DNA of 14,286 nucleotides from Verrucomicrobiota bacterium (lineage in GTDB: Bacteria; Verrucomicrobiota; Verrucomicrobiia; Opitutales; Opitutaceae). Location: positions 1 to 14,286 of the forward strand of contig JAURJO010000325.1 of assembly GCA_030832235.1 (NCBI GenBank), given 5' to 3'. Position numbers and translations under genes: made by a program. Under the pieces are notes generated by a model, which ran no database searches, was not told where the DNA came from, and saw nothing but the letters and a program-made list of their open reading frames with translations. Positions 8,212 through 14,286 of the stretch are shown piece after piece; positions within the stretch are counted from its first letter, which is position 1; each line of letters begins with the position of its first letter.

Positions 8212-8259
8212 CGGTGACCCTGAAACGCTTTCCGACTGTCAGGCCTGCTCACCGTTTTT
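8212..8259 (+). terminator. Intrinsic terminator after the YetA-like gene
   Basis: It begins seven bases after the stop codon. The outer stem CGGTGA (8212-8217) pairs with TCACCG (8249-8254), and an inner stem CCTGA (8219-8223) pairs with TCAGG (8239-8243). A run of five T residues follows directly (8255-8259). This is a good rho-independent signal, and it implies that the downstream receptor is mainly transcribed from its own promoter in 8260-8336. Confidence 0.75.
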
Positions 8260-8336
8260 AATTCCGTTCCCCGTTGATTAACTGTTGTGAACTAGAACCG
8301 CGGTCCTCTCGGTCCGCCCCAAACCCATTTCCATTC

Positions 8337-11300
8337 ATGTTCCCGCGTTTGTTCCGACTGCTCTCTCTTCCTCTAGCATTCGCGTGCGCCATTCCCGCCC
8401 GCGCGCAATCCACCGCCCCGGCCACTCCCACGCCGGCGCAGCTCGCCCGCTACGACCGCAACGGCAACGGTCGCCTCGATCCCGATGAAGTGGCTGTGCT
8501 CCAAGCGGACGAGGCGCGTGCGGCCAAGGCCCCCGTGACCGCCGCCGCGCCCGGCGAGGTGGTGGAGCTTTCCCCGTTCCAGGTTTCCGCCGCGGCCGAC
8601 CGCGGCTACCTCGCGGCCAACACGCTTTCCGGCACACGGCTTAACTCAAAGATCGAGGACCTCGGCGCCTCCATCACGGTCGTCACCAAACAGCAGCTGC
8701 TCGACACCGCGGCGGTCGATCTGAACGACATCTTTCTCTACGAGGCCAACACCGAGGGAACTGGCACCTTCACCTCGTTCACGGTCGACCGGAACGGCGG
8801 CGTCAACGACAGCGTCCAGGCCAGCCCGCAGACGGCCAACCGCATCCGCGGCATCGACTCCGCCAACATGGCGGTCGGCAATTTCGCCAGCAACAGCGCC
8901 ATCCCCGTCGACACGTATAACATCGACGCGGTCGAGATCAGCCGCGGCCCGAACTCCAACATCTTCGGCCTCGGCAACACCTCGGGCACCGTGAACCTCA
9001 TCCGTTCGCAGGCCAACCTCACGCGGGCGTTCGCGTCGGCGTCGGTGCGCGCCGACAGTTTCGGCGGCTACCGCACGACGTTCGATGTCAACCGGCCGCT
9101 ACTCGGCAAAACCCTCGCCGCCCGCGTTTCGGGCGCCTACGAGTCCAAGGGCTACGAGCGAAAGCCCTCCGCGGACATCAGCCGACGCGGGCAGATCGCG
9201 ATGACCTATCGTCCGCTCCCTAACACGACCGTCCGCGCCAGCTACGAGTCTTACCATAATTACGCGCGCCGCCCCAACTCCGTCACCCCGCGCGACGCCG
9301 TCTCGTATTGGAAAGCCGTCGGCAGCCCAACATGGGATCCGATCACGCAGATTGTCACTTACGCCAACGGTGCGAAATTCGGCCCGTATCCGCAGTCGCT
9401 CGACGGTAGCCTGCCCATCGGCCTGTTCGCGCAGGGCACCGGGTTCTACAACCGGCCGAGCATCTATGTCGACAACGGCGGCATCCAGTTCTGGAGCGTC
9501 AACCGCACTGGTTCCGTGCCGACCACCGGGACCTTCGCGGGCATCGCGACCCCCGACAATCCCAACACCAACCTCCGCTTCCTCGAGAGCGGCACCGATC
9601 TCCAGCGGCTTCGCGGTTCGTTGTTCCCGCTTTACGTGATGGCGAGTGTTACCGACCGGTCCCTCTACGACTGGCGGTCGGTCAACTTCGTCGCTCCGAA
9701 CTACAATCGGGACAAGGCTGACATCTACCAGGTCGAGGTGGAGCACTTCCTCGTGCAGACGCCGACGAACCTGCTCGCCGTGCGCGGCGGCTGGTTCAAG
9801 GAGGATTACGACAACTATAGCCGCAACTTCATCGGCGGCACGAGCGCGGTGCTCTACGTCGATCCCAACGAGAAGCTCCTGGATGGCCGCGCCAATCCCT
9901 ATCTCAAGCGGCCGTACGTCGCCGCTTCCGAGCCGACGCTTTTCCAGCGGCCCACGCTCAACGACACACAGGCGATCGATATCGCCTACCAGTTCACGCC
10001 GTCGAACCTGCCCCGCTGGCTGGGGTGGGTCGGCCAGCAGCGTTTCGCCGCGCACGGCGAGGCGCGCCGCATCGGCACTTCGACGCTGCGCTACCGCGAC
10101 GCCGTCCTGTCCGATCACACCTGGATCAACCTCCAGAACCGCACCGGCGTCACCGCCGCGCGCGCCTACTACAAATACTACGTGGGCGATGCGGACGGGC
10201 AGAATATCGATTACGCTCCGCCCGCCGTCTACGGTTTGGGTGGCCGCTACAACCTGACCTGGTTCAACGCGCTGACCAATCAGTGGGTCAATGAGCCCGC
10301 CACCATCGGCGAAGCGGGCGTCACGCCCTCCAATCGCACGCGTCGCGAGATCCGCACCCAGTCGGCGACCACGCAGAATTTCTTTCTCGATGGCGCCATC
10401 GTCACGACGTTCGGACTGCGCACCGACAAGAACCGCAGCCGCGACTCGAATGGCGCGGTCGTCGACTCCAATACCGGTCTGCTCGACTACTCACCGCTGC
10501 GTGTCTGGGGTCCGTGGCTGGAGAAGTCGGGTCGCACGAAGACCGGCGGCGCGGTGGTGCGGCCGTTCCGCGACCTCGCGTTCATCCGGCGCGCTGCGGA
10601 CGGGGGTGACACGGCAGGACGATTCCTCGGGCAGGTATTCCGCGGAGCCGCGGTGCACTTCAACAAGTCCGACAGCTTCCAGCCCGCCGTGACCCAGTAC
10701 AACCTGCTCGGCGAGGTCCTGCCTAACCCGACCGGGCGCGGCAAAGACTACGGCGTGGCGCTCTCGTTCCTCGACAACCGGCTCTTCCTGCGAGTGAACC
10801 GTTACGAGAATTTCCAGGTCAACGCCCGCAACGGCGACGCCGGCATTGTGGCCACGCGCGCGATCCGCATGGACACGGGCCGCAGCGGCAACGGCAACGA
10901 CTCGTTCAACTTCGAGACCTGGGCGACGCTCCTCGCCAACGCCCGTTTCACCACGCAGGGCGTGGTGCCCACCGCGGCGCAGACGTCGGCCGCGGTCGCG
11001 AAGATCATGGGGCTGCCGGACGGCTTCCTCGATACCTTGGTCGGCAAGAGCATCACCGAGACATCCGACATCGAGGCGAGGGGCCTCGAGGTGGAGTTGA
11101 ACTACAACCCGAACCGCAACTGGCGTTTCAAGCTTGCGGGAGCCCAGCAGAAGTCGATCGACACGAATATTTCCCCGCGCGTGCAGGAGTACATCAATCA
11201 GCGCATGCCGTACTGGATGGCGGCGAAGGATGACGCCGGCGTCGAGTGGTGGACCTCGCGCATCGGCAGTGGCGGCGTACCGCGCGACTTCTACACGGGA

Positions 11301-11744
11301 AATGTCTCGGCGCCGCTGAAACTAGCCATCGCGAACCAGGGTAAGCCGCGTTCCCAGGTGCGTGAATGGCGCTTCAACTCGCTCGCCAACTACACGTTCT
11401 CCGAAGGCCGCGTGAAAGGCCTGAGCCTCGGCGGAGCCGTTCGCTGGGAGGATAAGGCCGCGATCGGTTTCCGCGGCGCGGCGCCGGACGCCGACGGCAT
11501 CGTGCGCGCTCTCGACAAGGACAAGCCGGTTTATGACCAGGCGCGCTACTACGTCGACCTGAGCGCCGGCTACGGGTTGAAACTCTTCTCCGACCGCGTT
11601 CGCACCCGGTTGCAGCTCAACGTGCGCAACGCGTTCGAGGACGGCCGCCTGCAGGCGGTGGCGGTAAATCCGGACGGCGCTCCCTTCGCCTACCGCATCG
11701 TCGACCCGCGGCAGTTCATCCTCACGGCGTCGTTCGATCTTTGA
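8337..11744 (+). CDS. TonB-dependent outer-membrane receptor with N-terminal EF-hand loop
   Basis: A 1135-residue outer-membrane transporter that should import a ligand too large for porins, powered by TonB-ExbBD. The ATG at 8337 begins a signal peptide (FPRLFRLLSLPLAFACAIPARAQ-S, cleavage near 24). The upstream in-frame extension to a TTG at 8274 has no signal-peptide character. Residues 40-51 (DRNGNGRLDPDE) form a complete EF-hand calcium loop, with acidic or amide ligands at positions 1, 3, 5, 9 and 12. Then comes VVELSPFQVS (75-84), where a TonB box would lie. The plug domain follows, from LSGTRLNSKIEDLGASITVV to ISRGPNSNIFGLGNTSGTVN (201-220). The remainder is a 22-strand-type barrel rich in alternating aromatic residues, ending FILTASFDL with the terminal aromatic region usual for outer-membrane proteins. 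It has no N-terminal sigma/anti-sigma signalling domain. The ligand is unknown; the neighbouring lyase-like gene suggests plant cell-wall oligosaccharides. Confidence 0.93.
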   Translation: MFPRLFRLLSLPLAFACAIPARAQSTAPATPTPAQLARYDRNGNGRLDPDEVAVLQADEARAAKAPVTAAAPGEVVELSPFQVSAAADRGYLAANTLSGTRLNSKIEDLGASITVVTKQQLLDTAAVDLNDIFLYEANTEGTGTFTSFTVDRNGGVNDSVQASPQTANRIRGIDSANMAVGNFASNSAIPVDTYNIDAVEISRGPNSNIFGLGNTSGTVNLIRSQANLTRAFASASVRADSFGGYRTTFDVNRPLLGKTLAARVSGAYESKGYERKPSADISRRGQIAMTYRPLPNTTVRASYESYHNYARRPNSVTPRDAVSYWKAVGSPTWDPITQIVTYANGAKFGPYPQSLDGSLPIGLFAQGTGFYNRPSIYVDNGGIQFWSVNRTGSVPTTGTFAGIATPDNPNTNLRFLESGTDLQRLRGSLFPLYVMASVTDRSLYDWRSVNFVAPNYNRDKADIYQVEVEHFLVQTPTNLLAVRGGWFKEDYDNYSRNFIGGTSAVLYVDPNEKLLDGRANPYLKRPYVAASEPTLFQRPTLNDTQAIDIAYQFTPSNLPRWLGWVGQQRFAAHGEARRIGTSTLRYRDAVLSDHTWINLQNRTGVTAARAYYKYYVGDADGQNIDYAPPAVYGLGGRYNLTWFNALTNQWVNEPATIGEAGVTPSNRTRREIRTQSATTQNFFLDGAIVTTFGLRTDKNRSRDSNGAVVDSNTGLLDYSPLRVWGPWLEKSGRTKTGGAVVRPFRDLAFIRRAADGGDTAGRFLGQVFRGAAVHFNKSDSFQPAVTQYNLLGEVLPNPTGRGKDYGVALSFLDNRLFLRVNRYENFQVNARNGDAGIVATRAIRMDTGRSGNGNDSFNFETWATLLANARFTTQGVVPTAAQTSAAVAKIMGLPDGFLDTLVGKSITETSDIEARGLEVELNYNPNRNWRFKLAGAQQKSIDTNISPRVQEYINQRMPYWMAAKDDAGVEWWTSRIGSGGVPRDFYTGNVSAPLKLAIANQGKPRSQVREWRFNSLANYTFSEGRVKGLSLGGAVRWEDKAAIGFRGAAPDADGIVRALDKDKPVYDQARYYVDLSAGYGLKLFSDRVRTRLQLNVRNAFEDGRLQAVAVNPDGAPFAYRIVDPRQFILTASFDL

Positions 11745-11767
11745 GGCAGCTCGCGGCGGTTTGGAGA

Positions 11768-11794
11768 TGAGGCGGCTGGCGCGTTTGCGCCTCA
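11768..11794. terminator. Possible bidirectional terminator hairpin between convergent genes
   Basis: TGAGGCG (11768-11774) can pair with CGCCTCA (11788-11794) around a 13-base loop, in the 47-base gap between the converging receptor and DUF1501 genes. The right arm includes the DUF1501 stop codon. There is no T-tract of note in either direction, so a terminator role is only suggested by position. Confidence 0.3.
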
Positions 11795-13258
11795 GGCGAG
11801 TATTGCGTTCACCACATGGCCGTGAACGTCGGTTAGGCGGTAGCGCCGGCCTTGGAATCGGTAGGTGAGCTGCTCGTGGTCGATCCCGAAAAGGTGCAGG
11901 ATCGTCGCATGCAGGTCGTGGATGTGCACTGGGTCGCGCGCGACGTTGTAGCCGTACTCGTCGGTCTCACCGTGCACGATGCCGCGCTTCACGCCTCCGC
12001 CCGCCATCCAGATGGAAAAGCAGCGCGGGTGGTGGTCCCGCCCGAAGGTTCCCGCCGTCATGATGCCTTGGCAGTAGTTGGTGCGTCCGAACTCGCCGCC
12101 CCAGACGACGAGGGTGTCGTCGAGCATGCCTCGGGCCTTGAGGTCCGCCACGAGCGCGGCGGAGGGCTGGTCGGTCTGCTGGGTTTCGCGGCGCAGCGCG
12201 CCGGGCAGTCCGCTGTGGTGATCCCAGTCCTGATGGTAGAGCTGGATGAACCGCACGCCGCGCTCGGCGAGGCGTCGCGCGAGTAGGCAATTGTAGGCGT
12301 AGCTGCCGGGCGTGCGCGCGTCGGGTCCGTAGGAATCCACCACGTGCGCGGGCTCGTCCTTCAGGTCGGTTACCTCCGGCACGCTGGTCTGCAGCCGGAA
12401 CGCCATCTCGTAGTTGGAAATGCGCGTGGAGATCTCCGCGTCGGGTGTGCCGGCGTACTGGTGCGCGTGCAGTTCGCGCAGACGGTCGAGGGCGAGGCGG
12501 CGGTTCCCCGCCGAGATGCCCGCCGGATTACCAAGGTACAGCACGGGGTCGCCACCCGAGCGGAACCGCACGCCTTGGTGCCGCGCGGGCAGAAAACCCG
12601 AGCCCCAGAGGTGCGACATCAGCGGCTGACCCTTCTTGTCCTTTGTCAGCAGCACCACGAACGACGGCAGATTCTCGTTCTCCGCGCCGAGGCCGTAGTC
12701 GAGCCAAGCTCCAAAGCTCGGGCGGCCCGGGATCTGCGAGCCGGTCTGCATGAATGTAACTCCCGGGCCGTGGTTGATCGACTCGGTGTGCATCGAGCGG
12801 ATCACGCAAAGCTCGTCGGCCACCTTGCTGATATGCGGCAGCACTTCGCTGAACGCGTGGCCGCTTTGCCCGTGGCGGGTGAACGCGAAGGGAGAGCCGG
12901 CGATCGGGATCGAGCTCTGGTGGGCCGACATCCCGGTGAGGCGTTGGCCGCCGCGCACGGAGTCGGGCAGCTGCTCGCCGTGGCGCTGGTTGAGCAGCGG
13001 TTTCGGATCGTAGAGGTCGAGCTGCGAAGGTCCTCCGGATTGGAACAGATAAATGATGCGTTTCGCGCGCGGCGCGAGGTGGGTGCGGCCGAGCACGCCG
13101 GGCACCTTTACGCCATCGGCACGGGCGCGGGAGTTGAGCAGGCCGGCGAGGGCGACGCCGCCCAAGCCGAGCGCGAAGCGGTTCAAGCACTCGCGGCGGC
13201 TCAAAAGGTGCGAGGCCTCGCCTCCAATGCAGACGGGCGGTTGCGGCACGGGATTCAT
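11792..13258 (-). CDS. DUF1501 family protein with Tat signal
   Basis: A 488-residue DUF1501 protein, a family with the alkaline phosphatase/sulfatase-like fold and no settled biochemical role. A twin-arginine signal lies near the N-terminus: SRRECLNRF (residues 20-28), then the hydrophobic GLGGVALAGLL and an ARA-D type cleavage site, so export as a folded, possibly metal-containing protein is likely. Family hallmarks are RIIYLFQSGGPSQLDLYDPKP near the mature start, HGPGVTFMQTG, the long segment QLYHQDWDHHS, VVWGGEFGRT (Trp386 onward) and GRDHHPRCFSIWMAGGGVKRG. The length is normal for the family. The start lies 10 bases after the stop of the upstream PSD1/DUF1553 gene on the same strand, which indicates one transcript and matches the usual gene order in Planctomycetes and Verrucomicrobia. 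The start has no Shine-Dalgarno sequence, so translation may be coupled. Confidence 0.95.
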   Translation of the reverse strand: MNPVPQPPVCIGGEASHLLSRRECLNRFALGLGGVALAGLLNSRARADGVKVPGVLGRTHLAPRAKRIIYLFQSGGPSQLDLYDPKPLLNQRHGEQLPDSVRGGQRLTGMSAHQSSIPIAGSPFAFTRHGQSGHAFSEVLPHISKVADELCVIRSMHTESINHGPGVTFMQTGSQIPGRPSFGAWLDYGLGAENENLPSFVVLLTKDKKGQPLMSHLWGSGFLPARHQGVRFRSGGDPVLYLGNPAGISAGNRRLALDRLRELHAHQYAGTPDAEISTRISNYEMAFRLQTSVPEVTDLKDEPAHVVDSYGPDARTPGSYAYNCLLARRLAERGVRFIQLYHQDWDHHSGLPGALRRETQQTDQPSAALVADLKARGMLDDTLVVWGGEFGRTNYCQGIMTAGTFGRDHHPRCFSIWMAGGGVKRGIVHGETDEYGYNVARDPVHIHDLHATILHLFGIDHEQLTYRFQGRRYRLTDVHGHVVNAILA

Positions 13259-13268
13259 CAGCGGCGGT

Positions 13269-14286
13269 TCAGCGTTTCACCACGAAGGCGTCGTGGTTCA
13301 TCAGGGTGTTGATCGTAACCGCCAGCGCCGCGACCGCTGGTGCGGGCAGACGCCGGTCGGGCGGCGTGTCTCCGATCTCGAGGTGGCAGTCGGCGTCGCC
13401 GGGATTCCGGTTGAACCACGCCAGCTGCTCTTCGTGGAGCCGGGCGACGATTCTGCGCTCGGTGGCGTCGGGCGCGCGGCAGGCGAGGCGCGCGAAGGCG
13501 GCTTCGAGCATCGCGTCGCCTTTGCCGGCATGCTCTCGCAGCAGCTGCTCGGCTAGGACGCGGGATGCCTCGACGAATTGTTTGCCGTTGAGGAGCACGA
13601 GGGCGTGGAGGGGGGTGTTGGTGGTGTCGCGGCGGGCAACGCAGACCACGCGCTTCGGCATATCGAAAGCCTCCAGCACCGGGGCCGGGCCGTTGCGGCG
13701 CCAGAAGGTGTAGACGCTGCGCCGGTGGAGTTGCTCGCCCTTGCCGGCGGGAGCGGGCTTGAACGACTCCGGCAGGTCGTACGTGAAGACCGGCGGGCCG
13801 CCGATCCGCTCGACGAGCAGGCCGCTCGCCGCGAGGGCGTTGTCGCGGATCATTTCGGCGGGCAGGCGGTGCCGCGGACCGCGCGCCAGCAGCGCGTTCT
13901 CGGGGTCGTCCGCCATGAGCGCGCCCGGCGCGAAGCTGCGTTGCCGGTAGGTGTGCGAGGTCACGATCACGCGCAGCAGGGCCTTCACGTCCCAGCCGGT
14001 GCGGACGAATTCCGTGGCCAGCCAGTCCAGCAGTTCCGGGTTCTCGCCGCGGTCGCCCTGGCTGCCGAAATCCTCCGCCGTCTTCACGAGGCCGCGGCCG
14101 AAGCAGGCCTGCCAGAGGCGGTTCACGGTCACGCGGGCGAGCAGCGGGTGGTCGGGTTGCGTGAGCCAGCGGGCGAGGCCGAGGCGGTTGCGCGGCTCAT
14201 CGGCGGGGAACGCGGGCAGGGCGGCGGGCGTGTCGGCCCGCACCTCGTCGCCGCGCTGGTCGTACTCGCCGCGCTTGAGGATGTAG
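13269..14286 (-). CDS. PSD1/DUF1553 domain protein, N-terminal part off window
   Basis: The C-terminal 339 residues are visible and the frame is open through the right edge, beginning YILKRGEYDQRGDEV. That is the usual entry to the PSD1 (DUF1553) domain. It continues with RNRLGLARWLTQPDHPLLARV, NRLWQACFGRGLVKTAEDFG, NPELLDWLATEFVRTGWDVK and TSHTYRQ, all family-typical, and ends NTLMNHDAFVVKR. Full-length family members usually carry a cytochrome c-type PSCyt1 and a PSCyt2/DUF1549 domain before this one, at about 750-1100 residues, and are exported; those parts would lie to the right of the window. A GTG at 14243 is internal and should not be taken as the start. It is followed after 10 bases by DUF1501, its normal partner. 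The function is unresolved; a role at the cell surface or in electron transfer is sometimes guessed from the cytochrome domain. Confidence 0.93.
   Translation of the reverse strand, partial: YILKRGEYDQRGDEVRADTPAALPAFPADEPRNRLGLARWLTQPDHPLLARVTVNRLWQACFGRGLVKTAEDFGSQGDRGENPELLDWLATEFVRTGWDVKALLRVIVTSHTYRQRSFAPGALMADDPENALLARGPRHRLPAEMIRDNALAASGLLVERIGGPPVFTYDLPESFKPAPAGKGEQLHRRSVYTFWRRNGPAPVLEAFDMPKRVVCVARRDTTNTPLHALVLLNGKQFVEASRVLAEQLLREHAGKGDAMLEAAFARLACRAPDATERRIVARLHEEQLAWFNRNPGDADCHLEIGDTPPDRRLPAPAVAALAVTINTLMNHDAFVVKR

Noticed and set aside
8222..8232. LacI-type operator candidate GAAACGCTTTC before the receptor gene
   Set aside because: The arms are only four bases with an odd centre, and the site lies inside the loop of the better-supported terminator, so chance is the simpler explanation.
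9099..10118. 339-codon minus-strand open frame
   Set aside because: Antisense to the receptor barrel, with no supporting motif.
12344..13312. 322-codon plus-strand open frame
   Set aside because: Antisense to DUF1501, which has a full set of family motifs and a Tat signal.

Overview
The window is GC-rich chromosomal DNA, most likely from a member of the Verrucomicrobiota near Opitutaceae. This assignment is inferred from the protein content. The TonB-dependent receptor carries the N-terminal signature (an EF-hand-like loop, then VVELSPFQVS, then GYLAANTLSGTR) that I associate with opitutaceal receptors. The right end has a PSD1/DUF1553 plus DUF1501 gene pair typical of Planctomycetes and Verrucomicrobia. 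No rRNA, tRNA, CRISPR array, insertion sequence or phage gene is visible.

Layout, left to right. (1) Positions 1-497, minus: the N-terminal part of a rhomboid-like membrane protein cut by the window edge. Its catalytic serine position appears to be threonine. (2) 559-4089, minus: a complete single-chain pyruvate carboxylase, with a GC-only inverted repeat between it and the rhomboid-like gene. (3) 4090-4246: a divergent intergenic region with two inverted repeats of identical geometry. (4) 4247-5230, plus: a secreted glycerophosphodiester phosphodiesterase-like protein. (5) 5419-8205, plus: a secreted PcRGLX/YetA-like protein (exo-rhamnogalacturonan lyase family), followed by a convincing intrinsic terminator at 8212-8259. 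(6) 8337-11744, plus: a large TonB-dependent receptor with an EF-hand loop ahead of its plug domain. (7) 11792-13258 and 13269-14286, minus: a Tat-exported DUF1501 protein and, upstream of it in the same transcript, the C-terminal part of a PSD1/DUF1553 protein running off the right edge. This pair converges on the receptor gene.

How the genes may work together. Pyruvate carboxylase is core anaplerotic metabolism and probably unrelated to the rest. The lyase-like protein and the receptor form a plausible pair for attacking and importing pectin-derived (rhamnogalacturonan) oligosaccharides, but they have separate transcript signals and no sugar regulator, transporter or glycoside hydrolase is in view. 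The PSD1/DUF1501 pair is of a widespread but poorly understood type.

I see no clearly new multi-gene system. The observations most worth a second look are the apparent rhomboid pseudoprotease, the EF-hand-bearing receptor, the GC hairpin between the first two genes, and the absence of Shine-Dalgarno sequences at all visible start codons.
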